Shown: positions 45,006 to 56,748 of the stretch, piece after piece
How the letters are laid out: each line of letters begins with the position of its first letter
Numbering within the stretch: the stretch's first letter is position 1
Assembly (NCBI GenBank): GCA_009996515.1
Contig: JAACZV010000005.1
Location: 124,001-188,000, forward strand
DNA length: 64,000 nucleotides
Direction of reading: 5' to 3'
Source: Comamonadaceae bacterium
GTDB lineage: Bacteria; Pseudomonadota; Gammaproteobacteria; Burkholderiales; Burkholderiaceae_C
Translations under genes and position numbers: made by a program
Notes under the pieces: generated by a model
The model's database searches: none
What the model saw: only the letters and a program-made list of their open reading frames with translations
Told to the model about the DNA's origin: nothing

Positions 45006-45296
45006 TCAGGCGGTGGCCGCCGTCGGCTTGTCGCCGACTTCAGCCTCGGCGTCGGCCTTCAGCAGGCCTTGCAGCGCGTCGATGACGTCCTGCACCGTGC
45101 GCACCGCCTTGAAGGCCTCGGGCTGCAGGCGCTTGCCCACCAGGGGCTTGAGCTTCACGATGAGGTCCACCGCATCGATGCTGTCGATGTCGAGGTCGTC
45201 GTAGAGCCTGGCCTGCGGCAGCACGCGCTCGGCCTCGATGTCGAAGGTCTCGACGAGGATGCCGCGCAGACGATCGAAGATTTCTTGGTCGGTCAT
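45006..45296 (-). CDS. apeF: Acyl carrier protein of the APE cluster (ApeF-like)
   Basis: 96 residues. ACP fold with the phosphopantetheine attachment Ser39 in DDLDIDSIDAVDLIVKLK. The tail after residue 80 is acidic and Ala/Thr-rich. Expected carrier of the growing polyene. The pantetheinyl transferase at 28724 is a likely activator. It lies 7 bp from the other ACP gene, and the two differ enough to have separate roles (starter versus elongation), as in other APE systems. Confidence 0.93.
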   Translation of the reverse strand: MTDQEIFDRLRGILVETFDIEAERVLPQARLYDDLDIDSIDAVDLIVKLKPLVGKRLQPEAFKAVRTVQDVIDALQGLLKADAEAEVGDKPTAATA

Positions 45297-45303
45297 GCGG
45301 GCC

Positions 45304-45570
45304 TCACGCGGCGATCTTGCGATGGCTTTCGACGAACTGCGCCAAGGCGCGGATGCTGGCGAAATGCCGCCGCGTTTCGGCGGAGTCGGCGGCCATGCTC
45401 AGGCCGTAGCGCTTCTGCAGCGCCAGGCCCAGCTCCAGCGCGTCGATGGAATCCAGGCCCAGGCCGTCGACGAAGAGCGGCTGTTCGGCGTCGATGTCCT
45501 CGGGCTTGAGGTCTTCAAGTTGGAGTGCCGAGATCAGCAGCTCCTTGATTTCTTGTTCCAGCGCTTGCAT
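45304..45570 (-). CDS. apeE: Acyl carrier protein of the APE cluster (ApeE-like)
   Basis: 88 residues with attachment Ser41 in VDGLGLDSIDALELGLALQ and N-terminal helix EQEIKELLISALQLED. It starts inside the 3' end of the upstream acyltransferase gene (56-bp overlap, different frame); GGGGAG lies just before its ATG. Acidic surface residues around the Ser (GLGLDSID) match ACPs rather than PCPs. Confidence 0.93.
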   Translation of the reverse strand: MQALEQEIKELLISALQLEDLKPEDIDAEQPLFVDGLGLDSIDALELGLALQKRYGLSMAADSAETRRHFASIRALAQFVESHRKIAA

Positions 45571-46372
45571 GACTCCCCTTGGTGACTGTTTTCGATGGCT
45601 TCGTGGGCTCGGTGAAAAACTGGATCAGGCTCTCCGTCAGCCGCCTGGCGGCTCTGCCATGCTCGCCGCCCGCCGCTGCCAGCACGGGCGCGGTGGGCAG
45701 GTCGTCGCCGACCTCGAGGGTGAAGCGTAGCGGCCGCCTGGCGACAGTCCACCAGGGCTGCCCCTTGTACAGACCGAGCGGCTCGCATTGGATTCGCACC
45801 GGTGTGATGTCGAGTCCGCCGCGCAGGGCGATCTGCGCCGCGCCGCGTTGCATCTTCAGGGCTTGCCCGGGCCGCGACCGCGTGCCTTCGGGAAAGATGA
45901 TCAGGTTGCTGCCGGCTGCCAGCGCGTCGGTACAAGCCAGCAACAAATCAGCGCCCGGATTGTTGCAGATGTAGCCCGTGGCCCGCACCGGCCCGCGCGT
46001 GCAGGGATGGCTGGCCAGCGTGGACTTGACCACACAACTGGCGTTAGGCACCAGGCCGATGAGGAAGACGACGTCGATCAGCGTCGGATGATTGGCCAGC
46101 ACGAGCAGGCCCCGGCGCTGCAGTTTCTCCGCGCCACGCACCTCGTAGCGGATCAGGCCCAGCAGCCGCATCCAGCCGACGAAGAAACGGAACATGGCCT
46201 GCACCACGGCGCGGGCCGCGCGCTGTCGCCGCGCGTCGTCGCGCAACAGCAGGTTCTGCAGCGGGAAGACCCCCAGCCACAGCAGCAGGCCGCCGATGCC
46301 AAAGCAGGCAAAGGCCAGCGCGGTGGCGACGATGCGCCACAAGCGCCCGGGCCAGTGCAGCCACTCAGCCAT
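45515..46372 (-). CDS. apeD: PlsC-family acyltransferase of the APE cluster (ApeD-like)
   Basis: 285 residues. N-terminal membrane helix (ATALAFACFGIGGLLLWLGV), then the HxxxxD motif in VLANHPTLIDVVFLIGLVP, the glycerol-phosphate-binding FPEGTRSRPGQALKM, and VRIQCEPLGLYKGQPWW. It transfers an acyl chain, perhaps from ACP, to a lipid acceptor. The final 20 or so residues (GSHASAGTRNQGAADLGTPT) are encoded by sequence that also encodes the ACP start in another frame and look unlike a folded tail. Overlaps the ApeC-like gene by 8 bp. Confidence 0.88.
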   Translation of the reverse strand: MAEWLHWPGRLWRIVATALAFACFGIGGLLLWLGVFPLQNLLLRDDARRQRAARAVVQAMFRFFVGWMRLLGLIRYEVRGAEKLQRRGLLVLANHPTLIDVVFLIGLVPNASCVVKSTLASHPCTRGPVRATGYICNNPGADLLLACTDALAAGSNLIIFPEGTRSRPGQALKMQRGAAQIALRGGLDITPVRIQCEPLGLYKGQPWWTVARRPLRFTLEVGDDLPTAPVLAAAGGEHGRAARRLTESLIQFFTEPTKPSKTVTKGSHASAGTRNQGAADLGTPT

Positions 46373-47072
46373 GGCGACTCCACAGCCAGCCGTTCTGGCG
46401 CCACAGCGGCGCCTCGCCGGTCAGGAAGTGCAGTGCGGCCAGATCCGGCGGCAGGCCCGCGGCGTCGGGCCCCGGTGCCGTGGCCTGCAGGCGCAGGCCC
46501 TGCTCGGCCCGCTCCAGAAGCACGGCCCAGGCGCGCAGCGGCCCGGGATGCGGCTCGAAGTCCTGGTAGGGCTCGGGCAGCCCAGCCTCCACCGACACGA
46601 CCAGCACCTGGGACGCTCTCTGGGCCAGCAGGCCCAGGGCCTCGCAGACGCCTGCCGCCGCACTGGCCGGCCCGGCAGAGACAGCCGTGTAATTGGCCGT
46701 GTCGCCTCGGGCGATGGAGTAGAGCGCGCTGCTCGCGTTGTGTACCGACAGACTGAAGGCGGTGGGCGACAGCGGTTCACCCCGGGCCAGTTCGCGCAGC
46801 AGCGCGACCGAGCGGACGATCTCGCCCCAGCGCGAGGCGAACACCACCGGCCCCGTCGGCGCCTCGCCCTGTGCCCACCAGGCCACCTGCAACGCGGCGC
46901 GCCCGAGGGGATCGATGCGCCGGCGCGTCATGGCCGGCACCTCGGCCAGCGCGGCCTGGCCCTCGCCCGCTGGCAGCGGCCAGGTGGGCGCCGCCAGCCA
47001 GGCGCTCCAGGCGGTCTGCGTCTGCAGGCCGGGTGCCCAGGCGGCCCAGCGGCTCACTTGGAAGTCGGTCAT
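46365..47072 (-). CDS. apeC: Cys-less beta-ketoacyl synthase-like chain length factor (ApeC-like)
   Basis: 235 residues, about the length of the half-size ketosynthase-like proteins of APE clusters. It has thiolase-fold segments (GPVVFASRWGEIVRSVALLR, FSLSVHNASSALYSIARGD, QVLVVSVEAGLPEPYQDF). The position of the active Cys reads VSAGPASAAAG, so it cannot condense by itself; it likely pairs with the ApeO-like synthase as chain length factor. It is the first gene of the APE operon. A GATAAT -10-like hexamer (47105-47110, minus strand) lies 32 bp upstream but without a good -35, so it may also depend on read-through from the atp operon. Confidence 0.85.
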   Translation of the reverse strand: MTDFQVSRWAAWAPGLQTQTAWSAWLAAPTWPLPAGEGQAALAEVPAMTRRRIDPLGRAALQVAWWAQGEAPTGPVVFASRWGEIVRSVALLRELARGEPLSPTAFSLSVHNASSALYSIARGDTANYTAVSAGPASAAAGVCEALGLLAQRASQVLVVSVEAGLPEPYQDFEPHPGPLRAWAVLLERAEQGLRLQATAPGPDAAGLPPDLAALHFLTGEAPLWRQNGWLWSRHG

Positions 47073-47148
47073 GAGGCTTGCGTGCTCGGTCGAGAAAGGC
47101 GCGGATTATCTGCAGCAGCACGCCGGCCACAGGCGGCCCCACAAACAC

Positions 47149-47172
47149 CGAACGCGGCCGGAGCCGCGTTCG
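47149..47172 (-). terminator. Hairpin between atpC and the APE cluster
   Basis: Perfect 10-bp stem CGAACGCGGC-tccg-GCCGCGTTCG read on the minus strand, followed by GGTGTTTGTGGGG. It sits 35 bp after the atpC stop codon and 77 bp before the ApeC-like start. The T-rich part is short, so termination of the ATP synthase operon here may be incomplete. Confidence 0.6.
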
Positions 47173-47206
47173 TCAGGGAGGCATCGCCGTGGTCGGCGGC
47201 CGCGCC

Positions 47207-47626
47207 TTATTTCTTCAGGAACTTGCGCAGCGCCGCGATCTGCGCCGCCTGAATGGCCAGTTCGCTCTGGATGGCGGCCTGGTCCAGCTTGTCCTTGGCG
47301 TTGCGCAGCGACTCCTCGGCCGCCTTCTTCGCTTCCAGCGCCTTGGCCTCGTCGAGGTCCTTGCCGCGGATGGCGGTGTCGGCCAGCACGGTCACGCGGT
47401 CGGGCTGCACCTCGAGGATGCCGCCGGCAACGAAGACGAACTCTTCGCCGCCGTCGGCCGTCTCGATGCGCACGGCACCGGGCTTGATGCGGGTGATCAG
47501 CGGCGTGTGCTTGGGCAGGATGCCGAGCTCGCCGGACTCGCCCGGCAGGGCGACGAACTTGGCCTCGCCGGAGAAGATCTGCTCCTCGGCGGAGACCACG
47601 TCGACGTGGAGGGTTGCCATGTTCAA
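47207..47626 (-). CDS. atpC: ATP synthase F1 epsilon subunit
   Basis: 139 residues. N-terminal beta sandwich ([39 protein letters not shown]) and C-terminal helical hairpin ([20 protein letters not shown]). The subunit couples rotation to catalysis and inhibits ATP hydrolysis. Last gene of the atp operon, 70 bp after atpD. Confidence 0.97.
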   Translation of the reverse strand: MNMATLHVDVVSAEEQIFSGEAKFVALPGESGELGILPKHTPLITRIKPGAVRIETADGGEEFVFVAGGILEVQPDRVTVLADTAIRGKDLDEAKALEAKKAAEESLRNAKDKLDQAAIQSELAIQAAQIAALRKFLKK

Positions 47627-47696
47627 TCTTCCTTAGCGATTCAAAGTTGAAGAAGCTTCTGCAAGAGACGGGGCACGCTGGGTGTCCCCATCAAAC

Positions 47697-49121
<1,425 letters not shown>

Positions 49122-49152
49122 TCAATTCAAATCTTGTGCGTGCCGAACTCGA

Positions 49153-50025
49153 TCAACCCACAGCGGCGGCGCCGCTGACGATCTCGGAGAGTTCCTTCGT
49201 GATCGCGGCCTGGCGGGTCTTGTTGTAGACCAGCTTCAGCTCGCCGATCAGCGTGCCGGCGTTGTCGGTCGCGGCCTTCATGGCCACCATCCGGGCGGAC
49301 TGCTCGCTGGCCATGTTCTCGGCGACGGCCTGGAAGACCAGGGCCTCGGTGTAGCGCACCAGCAGCTCGTCGATGACGGTGGCGGCATCCGGCTCGTAGA
49401 TGTAGTCCCACGAGTGGCCGCCCTTGTCCGTCGCCAGGTTCTCAGCCTTGAGCGGCAGCAGTTGGTGGATGACCACCTCCTGCTTCATCGTGTTGATGAA
49501 CTTGGTGTAGGCCAGATAGACGGCCGAGAGCTTGCCCTCGGCGTACGCGTCGAGCAGCACCTTGACGGGGCCGATCAGCGTCTCGATGTGGGGCTGGTCG
49601 CCAAGCTGGGTGGCATGGGCCACGACCTTGGCGCCGACACGGTTCATGAAGCCGAAGCCCTTGCCGCCGATGGCGACGACCTCGGCCTTCTGACCCTCGG
49701 CTTCCAGCTCCTTGAGCTTGGACGTGGCGGCACGCAGCAGGTTGGTGTTCAAACCGCCGCACAAGCCCTTGTCCGTCGTGACGACCACCATGCCGGCCAC
49801 CGCCGCCCCCTCGTTCTTGACGAGGAAGGGATGGCGGTACTCGGGGTTGGCCTCGGCCAGCGCGGCCGCGATGTTGCCAACCTTCTCGGCGTAAGGGCGG
49901 GCCGCACGCATGCGCTCCTGCGCCTTGCGCATCTTGGACGCGGCGACCATTTCCATCGCCTTGGTGATCTTCTTGGTGTTTTCGACCGACTTGATCTTGC
50001 CGCGGATTTCTTTGCTTGAAGCCAT
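49153..50025 (-). CDS. atpG: ATP synthase F1 gamma subunit
   Basis: 290 residues. N-terminal helix ([36 protein letters not shown]) and C-terminal helix ending [19 protein letters not shown] form the central stalk coiled coil; the Rossmann-like middle ([19 protein letters not shown]) is typical. 59 bp after atpA. Confidence 0.97.
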   Translation of the reverse strand: MASSKEIRGKIKSVENTKKITKAMEMVAASKMRKAQERMRAARPYAEKVGNIAAALAEANPEYRHPFLVKNEGAAVAGMVVVTTDKGLCGGLNTNLLRAATSKLKELEAEGQKAEVVAIGGKGFGFMNRVGAKVVAHATQLGDQPHIETLIGPVKVLLDAYAEGKLSAVYLAYTKFINTMKQEVVIHQLLPLKAENLATDKGGHSWDYIYEPDAATVIDELLVRYTEALVFQAVAENMASEQSARMVAMKAATDNAGTLIGELKLVYNKTRQAAITKELSEIVSGAAAVG

Positions 50026-50084
50026 GCGAACTCCTAGTCAGTGCGGGGCCGACTGTTGTGGTTCAGCCCCGCTGTTCCGTGGCA

Positions 50085-51638
50085 TCAGGCGAAGGACTTC
50101 TTGAAGGCCGTGATGGCGGCGTTCAGCTCGGCCTCGGCATCCTTGTCCATCGCCTGCTTGGTCTCCAGGGTCTGGAGCAGCGCGGCGTGGCTGGTCTTCA
50201 GGAACTGGTGCAGGCCGTGTTCGAAGGCCAGGACCTTCTTCACCTCGATGCTGTCCATGAAGCCCTTGTTGGCGGCGTACAGGCTGGCGGCCATCAGCGA
50301 GATGGGCAGCGGCGAGTACTGGGCCTGCTTCAGCAGTTCCGTCACGCGGGCACCGCGGTCCAGCTGCTTGCGGGTGGCTTCGTCCAGGTCGGAAGCGAAC
50401 TGCGCGAACGCGGCCAGCTCACGGTACTGGGCCAGGTCGGTACGGATACCGCCGGACAGCGACTTGATCAGCTTGGTCTGGGCGGCACCACCGACGCGCG
50501 ACACCGAGATACCGGCGTTGATGGCGGGGCGGATACCGGCGTTGAACAGGTTGGTTTCCAGGAAGATCTGGCCGTCGGTGATCGAGATCACGTTGGTCGG
50601 CACGAAGGCGGACACGTCGCCGGCCTGCGTTTCGATGATGGGCAGGGCCGTCAGCGAACCGGTCTTGCCCTTGACCTCACCCTTGGTGAAGGCTTCGACG
50701 TAGTCGGCGTTCACGCGGGCGGCACGCTCCAGCAGGCGGCTGTGGAGATAGAACACGTCGCCGGGGAAGGCTTCGCGGCCCGGCGGGCGGCGCAGCAGCA
50801 GCGAGACCTGGCGGTAGGCCACGGCCTGCTTGGACAGGTCGTCATAGACGATCAGGGCGTCCTGGCCGCGGTCGCGGAAGTACTCGCCCATCGTGCAGCC
50901 GGAGTAGGCCGACACGTACTGCATGGCGGCGGATTCCGAAGCGGAAGCGGCGACGACGATGGTGTACTCCATCGCGCCGGCCTGCTCGAGAGCGCGCACG
51001 ACGTTCTTGATGGACGACGCCTTCTGGCCGATGGCGACGTACACGCAGGTCATGTTCTGACCCTTCTGGTTGATGATCGCGTCGATGGCGACGGCGGTCT
51101 TACCAGTCTGGCGGTCACCGATGATCAGCTCGCGCTGGCCACGGCCGACGGGCACCATGGAGTCGATGGACTTCAGGCCGGTCTGCACCGGCTGGTCGAC
51201 CGACTTGCGGGCGATCACGCCCGGGGCGACCTTCTCGATGACGTCGGTCATCTTGGCGTTGATCGGGCCCTTGCCGTCGATGGGCTCGCCCAGCGCGTTG
51301 ACGACGCGGCCGATCAGCTCGGGGCCCACCGGCACTTCCAGGATGCGGCCCGTGCACTTGACGGTGTCGCCTTCCGAGATGTGCTCGTAGGCACCCAGAA
51401 TCACGGCGCCGACGGAGTCGCGCTCGAGGTTCAGGGCCAGGCCGAAGGTGGGGCTGCCGTCTGCGGTGGCCGGGAATTCGAGCATTTCGCCCTGCATCAC
51501 GTCCGACAGGCCGTGCACGCGGACGATGCCGTCCGAGACCGACACGACGGTGCCCTGGTTACGGATGTCCGCGCTCGGGGCCAGGCCCTCGATGCGGCTC
51601 TTGATCAATTCGGAAATTTCTGCAGGGTTCAGTTGCAT
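50085..51638 (-). CDS. atpA: ATP synthase F1 alpha subunit
   Basis: 517 residues from the ATG at 51638 ([19 protein letters not shown]). Walker [17 protein letters not shown], arginine finger region [15 protein letters not shown] and [20 protein letters not shown]. Non-catalytic nucleotide-binding subunit of F1. The frame extends upstream to 51689 but the extra residues overlap the atpH-atpA gap and are not conserved in the family. Confidence 0.98.
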   Translation of the reverse strand: MQLNPAEISELIKSRIEGLAPSADIRNQGTVVSVSDGIVRVHGLSDVMQGEMLEFPATADGSPTFGLALNLERDSVGAVILGAYEHISEGDTVKCTGRILEVPVGPELIGRVVNALGEPIDGKGPINAKMTDVIEKVAPGVIARKSVDQPVQTGLKSIDSMVPVGRGQRELIIGDRQTGKTAVAIDAIINQKGQNMTCVYVAIGQKASSIKNVVRALEQAGAMEYTIVVAASASESAAMQYVSAYSGCTMGEYFRDRGQDALIVYDDLSKQAVAYRQVSLLLRRPPGREAFPGDVFYLHSRLLERAARVNADYVEAFTKGEVKGKTGSLTALPIIETQAGDVSAFVPTNVISITDGQIFLETNLFNAGIRPAINAGISVSRVGGAAQTKLIKSLSGGIRTDLAQYRELAAFAQFASDLDEATRKQLDRGARVTELLKQAQYSPLPISLMAASLYAANKGFMDSIEVKKVLAFEHGLHQFLKTSHAALLQTLETKQAMDKDAEAELNAAITAFKKSFA

Positions 51639-51681
51639 GTCGGTCTCCCGCCCGGCGCCAGGGCGCCGGGTGGTTGGATGT

Positions 51682-52227
51682 TTAGGCAATCAACGCGGTC
51701 TTCATGCGCTCCAGGCGGGCACGCACGGAGGTGTCGAGCACTTCGTCGCCGACGGTGGCGCGCACGCCACCCATCAGCTCCGGAACGACTCGCACGTCAA
51801 GCGTCAGCTTGCGGCCGAAGCGCTTCTGCAGCACATCGGCCAGCTCGGCGAGCTGGGCCGCGTCCAACGGGTAGGCGCTTTCGACCGTGGCTTCGGCGAC
51901 GCCCAGGGCACCACTGGCCAGCGTGTGGAATTGCGCGACCGCAGCCTCGACGGCGTCGAGTCGGCGGTTCTCGACCACCGTCTGCAGGAAGTTGCGCACA
52001 CCGGCAAGCAGAGGCTGACCCAGCTGCTTTTCAGCGGCTTCGGCGGCCACGGCGACGACTTGTTCGGTCGACGTCTTGGGGTGGTCGGCGAACTGGCGCA
52101 GCGCGGCGTCACCCGCCACGGCAGCCAGGACGTCGAGCTGGCCGCGCCAGGCGGCCAGGTCGGCGTTGCGGGCAACCTGGAACAGCGCCTCGGCGTAGGG
52201 GCGGGCGATGGTGGCGAGTTCTGCCAT
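51682..52227 (-). CDS. atpH: ATP synthase F1 delta subunit
   Basis: 181 residues. Starts [20 protein letters not shown], a typical delta opening, and ends [20 protein letters not shown] followed by [10 protein letters not shown]. It forms the top of the peripheral stalk, joining F1 to the b subunits. Two base pairs separate it from atpF. Confidence 0.97.
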   Translation of the reverse strand: MAELATIARPYAEALFQVARNADLAAWRGQLDVLAAVAGDAALRQFADHPKTSTEQVVAVAAEAAEKQLGQPLLAGVRNFLQTVVENRRLDAVEAAVAQFHTLASGALGVAEATVESAYPLDAAQLAELADVLQKRFGRKLTLDVRVVPELMGGVRATVGDEVLDTSVRARLERMKTALIA

Positions 52228-52229
52228 GG

Positions 52230-52700
52230 TCAGAGCTCCTGCTTCAGACGCGCCAACAGCTCGGCGTGGACGCCGGCGTTGACTTCCTTGTGCAGGATGG
52301 CCTCGGCGCCCTTCACGGCCAGCACGGCGACCTGCTCGCGCAGCGCCTCGCGGGCACGCACGACCTGCTGGTCGGCTTCGGCCTTGGCCTGGGCAATGAT
52401 CTTGGCAGCCTCGTCCTCGGCGCGCTTCTTGGCCTCGTCGACGATGGCTGCGGCGCGCTTTTCGGCGTCGCCCAGCAGCTTGGTCGATTCGGTGCGCGTC
52501 TGCGCCAGCTGCGCCTCGACCGCCTTGTTGGCCGAAGCCAGCTCGGTCTTGGCGCGATCAGCGGCGGCCAGGCCGTCGGCGATCTTCGCGGCGCGCTCGT
52601 CCAGCGCCTTGGCGATGACGGGCCAGATGAACTGGGCCGTCACCCATGCCAGGATCGCAAACGGGATCCACTGGATCCACAGTGTTGCGTTGATGTTCAC
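52230..52700 (-). CDS. atpF: ATP synthase Fo b subunit
   Basis: 156 residues. One N-terminal membrane helix ([20 protein letters not shown]) then a long charged helix ([40 protein letters not shown]) that forms the right-handed coiled coil of the peripheral stalk. E. coli b is also 156 residues. 36 bp after atpE. Confidence 0.97.
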   Translation of the reverse strand: MNINATLWIQWIPFAILAWVTAQFIWPVIAKALDERAAKIADGLAAADRAKTELASANKAVEAQLAQTRTESTKLLGDAEKRAAAIVDEAKKRAEDEAAKIIAQAKAEADQQVVRAREALREQVAVLAVKGAEAILHKEVNAGVHAELLARLKQEL

Positions 52701-52736
52701 GGCTTATCTCCTTTCAAGCCTGAAAGGGGCCGGTGA

Positions 52737-53932
<1,196 letters not shown>

Positions 53933-53944
53933 CGTCTTTGTGAC

Positions 53945-54448
53945 TCAATTCGTTCGTTGACCGGCCCGGCTCAACCACCACCAGGCCCCCAGATGTACCT
54001 TCAGGCACGCGATCAGCGCCACCAGCAAGGCCGGCCAGCTCTGATCCCGCTCCAGCCACACCGCCGCCACCAGGATGACGACCGCGAGGCCCACTTTGAT
54101 CAGTTCCCACAACAGGAACGACAGGAACGCCGCCTGAGCCTGGACGGCCGGGCGGCGCAGCCCCCAGGCCATGACGGCATGAGGCAACACCACCGCAGCC
54201 GCACCCCAAACCGTGGAGCGCACCTGCTGCGCGGGCGCGGAGCCAAACAGCCACCACACCAGCGCCAACAAGCCACCGACCGCCGCCTGAAGGGCCACCA
54301 CGCGCCAAAGCGAGAGGGGCCTGTCGCGCGCCACCAAGGCTTGCACCTGCTGGGCGGTCCAGGGCGGCGCAGGCACGGAGTCGGGCGCCTCATCACCCCA
54401 ATCGTCAACAGGTGTGCTGGCAGGACGAACCTTGATGGGGGCAGTCAT
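53945..54448 (-). CDS. atpI: ATP synthase-associated protein I
   Basis: 167 residues from the ATG at 54448. A polar N-terminus (VDDWGDEAPDSVPAPPW) is followed by four hydrophobic helices (VVALQAAVGGLLALVWWLFG, WGAAAVVLPHAVMAWGL, AAFLSFLLWELIKVGLAVVI, SWPALLVALIACLKVHLGAW). AtpI helps c-ring assembly in some bacteria. First gene of the operon, 59 bp after the promoter -10. Confidence 0.93.
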   Translation of the reverse strand: MTAPIKVRPASTPVDDWGDEAPDSVPAPPWTAQQVQALVARDRPLSLWRVVALQAAVGGLLALVWWLFGSAPAQQVRSTVWGAAAVVLPHAVMAWGLRRPAVQAQAAFLSFLLWELIKVGLAVVILVAAVWLERDQSWPALLVALIACLKVHLGAWWWLSRAGQRTN

Positions 54449-54506
54449 GTCGGCGTTGACGCAGGCAGTTCGGCGCCGGCCCGAATGCCGGCCGGCAAAT
54501 CGCGGG

Positions 54507-54535
54507 ATTATATGTGGAAACCCGCGGTTTCCCAA
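54507..54535 (-). promoter_or_regulatory. Sigma-70 promoter of the atp operon
   Basis: Read on the minus strand: TTGGGA (54530-54535), 17-bp spacer, TATAAT (54507-54512), a consensus -10. It lies 59 bp before the atpI start codon and is the best promoter match in the window, as expected for a highly expressed operon. The leader contains the palindromic GCCGGCCGGC. Confidence 0.8.
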
Positions 54536-54585
54536 ACCTCATCCGACGTCAGCGCCAACCGCCCCGGCCCGCGGGGCGGCCGCAC

Positions 54586-55488
54586 TCAGAGGCGGCAGCG
54601 GTTGGCCGGCAACCCCGGCACGTCCACGCGCATCGTCAGCACCGCGCCGGCCCAGGGCTCCAGCGCCAGCTCGTCGGCGGGCCGCTTGTCGCTGGCCGTC
54701 GTGACGAACAAGGTCCGGCGATCGGCGCCGCCGAAGCCGGGCATGGTGGGGCAGCGCACGGGCAGCGCGATCTCTTCGAGCAGCTCGCCGCTGGGCGCGT
54801 AGCGCAGCAGCCGCTTGCCCTCGAACATGGCCACCCAGTAGGCGCCGGACTCATCCACGGCCGCGCCATCGGGGCGCCCGCCGTAGCTCGCCAGGGGCTG
54901 GTCCGCAGCGCGCGGCGCGAAGCGGGCGAACTCCCTCGCCTCCCCCAGCCTGCCGGCCTCCACGTCAAAGCCATGGCGCCAGACGGTATGCGCCTTGGTG
55001 TCGCTGCGATACATCCAGCGGCCGTCCGGACTCCAGGCCAGGCCATTGGACGTGGTGATGCCGTCCCACTGGACCTCGGCGCCGGCGACGCTGATGCGGT
55101 ACAGCGCCGCCTCGGGCAGACGCGCATCACTGAGCCCGCCTATCCAGAAGCGGCCCGCCGCATCGGGCTTGCCGTCGTTGTAGCGCTGCCGGTTCGCGTC
55201 GTAGGGCGGCTCGGCCAGGCGCTGCATGCGGCCGTCGGTCGTGTCCAGCGCCCACAGGCCGTCGCGGCGGGCGACGACCAGCCCCCCGCCCTCGCGCGCC
55301 GCGATGCAGGCCGGCTCGGACTCCTGCGCAAACACCTCCGGCATGTCGGCGCCCTCGCGCCAGCGCAACACCTGACGGCCGGGAATGTCGACGCAGTAGA
55401 ACTGCTGCTCGTCGGGATGCCAGAGCGGCGATTCGCCCAGCAGGCAGCGGTGAGCGCCCAGGGGCTGGATGTCGTAGTGAAGTGCCAT
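54586..55488 (-). CDS. SMP-30/gluconolactonase family protein
   Basis: 300 residues, a six-bladed beta-propeller. Metal-site residues in the expected places: Glu in LLGESPLWHPDEQQFY, Asn in YNDGKPDAAGRFWIG, Asn in TTSNGLAWSPDGRWMYRSDT, and Asp in GRPDGAAVDESGAYW. It hydrolyses sugar lactones (gluconolactone, or arabino-/galactono-lactone) in the cytosol. TAGAGT lies six bases before the ATG (55495-55500) and no Shine-Dalgarno is visible, so the mRNA is probably leaderless. It is separated from the GNAT gene upstream by 17 bp. Confidence 0.93.
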   Translation of the reverse strand: MALHYDIQPLGAHRCLLGESPLWHPDEQQFYCVDIPGRQVLRWREGADMPEVFAQESEPACIAAREGGGLVVARRDGLWALDTTDGRMQRLAEPPYDANRQRYNDGKPDAAGRFWIGGLSDARLPEAALYRISVAGAEVQWDGITTSNGLAWSPDGRWMYRSDTKAHTVWRHGFDVEAGRLGEAREFARFAPRAADQPLASYGGRPDGAAVDESGAYWVAMFEGKRLLRYAPSGELLEEIALPVRCPTMPGFGGADRRTLFVTTASDKRPADELALEPWAGAVLTMRVDVPGLPANRCRL

Positions 55489-55505
55489 GCCGGCACTCTA
55501 GGCCG

Positions 55506-56021
55506 TTATCCGAGGTAACTGGGCCGGAAGCCTCCCAGCTCCGCCTTCAGGTAATGCGCGCCGGGGATGGGGTTGAAGTAGAACGGCGGCACTTCGACGA
55601 AGCCCAGGCTCTCGTAGAGGCCGCGCGCGGCCTCCATGTCGTCCAGCGTGTCCAGCAGCATGGACGAATAGCCCGCCTCGGTGGCACGGTCCATCAGCGC
55701 CTGGGCCAGCAGGCGCCCCAGGCCGAAGCGGCGAAAGGCCGGGCGCACGAACAGCCGCTTCATCTCGCAGGCATTGGGGTAGTCGGCGTCGGGCAGGGGA
55801 CGGAAGGCGCCGCTGCCGGCCACGGCGCCATCGACGGTGGCCAGCAGCAGCAGGCCGCCGGGCGGCGCGTAGACGCCGGGCAGGCCGGCCAGTTCCTCCT
55901 CGAAGCCCTGGAAGTCGAGGTTCACGTCCAGGCTGTTGGCGTAGTCGCGCAGGATGACTCGGGTCTCCTGCCAGTCCGCGGCGGACTGGGGCGTGATGAG
56001 CTGGATGTCGGGGCCGGCCAT
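55506..56021 (-). CDS. GNAT-family N-acetyltransferase
   Basis: 171 residues. Acetyl-CoA motif RPAFRRFGLGRLLAQALMD (R-x-x-G-x-G/A), with preceding strand NACEMKRLFV and YSSMLLDTLDDMEAARGLYE downstream, typical of GNAT. Substrate unknown. TAAACT at 56031-56036 lies nine bases before the ATG, no Shine-Dalgarno. 25 bp separate it from the alanyl-tRNA editing gene upstream. Confidence 0.92.
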   Translation of the reverse strand: MAGPDIQLITPQSAADWQETRVILRDYANSLDVNLDFQGFEEELAGLPGVYAPPGGLLLLATVDGAVAGSGAFRPLPDADYPNACEMKRLFVRPAFRRFGLGRLLAQALMDRATEAGYSSMLLDTLDDMEAARGLYESLGFVEVPPFYFNPIPGAHYLKAELGGFRPSYLG

Positions 56022-56046
56022 AGGCGGCGCAGTTTATCCAGCCGCC

Positions 56047-56748
56047 TCAGCCTGCGAACCCCAGGACGACGCGGCGGGTCCTGGCCGATTTCTTCTCGAT
56101 CTTGGTCACGACCACCGCACCGATCTCGGCCGTGTTGGACACATGGGTGCCGCCGCAGGGCTGCAGGTCCACGCCTTCGATCTCCAGCACCCGCACCCGG
56201 CCCAGCCCGCGCGGCGGCTGCACGCTCATGGAGCGCACCAGGCCCGGGTTGGCATCCAGCTCTTCCTCGCTGATCCAGCGGTGGCTCACCGGGCGGGCCT
56301 CGGCCACCAGCCGGTCCAGGCCCGCCTGGATGGCGTCCTTGTCAAAGGGCTCATCGGTGTGGAAGTCCAGCCGCGCATAGGTCTCGGTGATGGAGCAGCC
56401 GTCGACCGGATAGGGCAGCAGCGCGCACAGCAGATGCGTGGCCGTGTGGAAGCGCCGGTGCGCCTGACGGCGCGCCGCATCGACCTCGACCCGCACCGCC
56501 GCGCCGACGGCGGGCGGCTCGCCCTCGATCAGATGCACGATGGTGCCGGGGCTCTCCTTGCTCTTGCGCGTGTCGCTGACGCGCCAGCGCTGCCCGCCCG
56601 CCACCAGCCAGCCGGTGTCGCCGGCCTGGCCGCCGCCCAGCGGGTAGCAGACCGTGCGATCCAGGATGACGCCGCCCTCCCCTTCCGCGACCACCACGGC
56701 CTCGCAATGCAGCAGCGTCGCGTCCTCGCGGAACAGCTCCTCGGTCAT
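56047..56748 (-). CDS. Alanyl-tRNA editing protein (AlaX-like)
   Basis: 233 residues. Resembles the AlaRS editing domain: VCYPLGGGQAGDTGWL, zinc ligands HTATH in RRFHTATHLLCALLPYPVDG and CGGTH in DLQPCGGTHVSN, and SMSVQPPRGLGRVRVLEIEG. AlaX proteins hydrolyse Ser- or Gly-tRNA(Ala) in the cytosol. The stop of the upstream PhzF-like gene overlaps this ATG by one base (TGATG), so the two are coupled. The longer frame to 56991 runs through the PhzF gene. Confidence 0.93.
   Translation of the reverse strand: MTEELFREDATLLHCEAVVVAEGEGGVILDRTVCYPLGGGQAGDTGWLVAGGQRWRVSDTRKSKESPGTIVHLIEGEPPAVGAAVRVEVDAARRQAHRRFHTATHLLCALLPYPVDGCSITETYARLDFHTDEPFDKDAIQAGLDRLVAEARPVSHRWISEEELDANPGLVRSMSVQPPRGLGRVRVLEIEGVDLQPCGGTHVSNTAEIGAVVVTKIEKKSARTRRVVLGFAG

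Noticed and set aside
28724-47072. Type I polyketide or nonribosomal peptide cluster
   Set aside because: All synthases are discrete single-domain proteins with two free ACPs, plus LolA, MMPL and DUF3261 proteins; this is the APE type II layout.
47105-47110. GATAAT as a confident APE promoter
   Set aside because: No -35 match at 16-18 bp; mentioned only as weak evidence.
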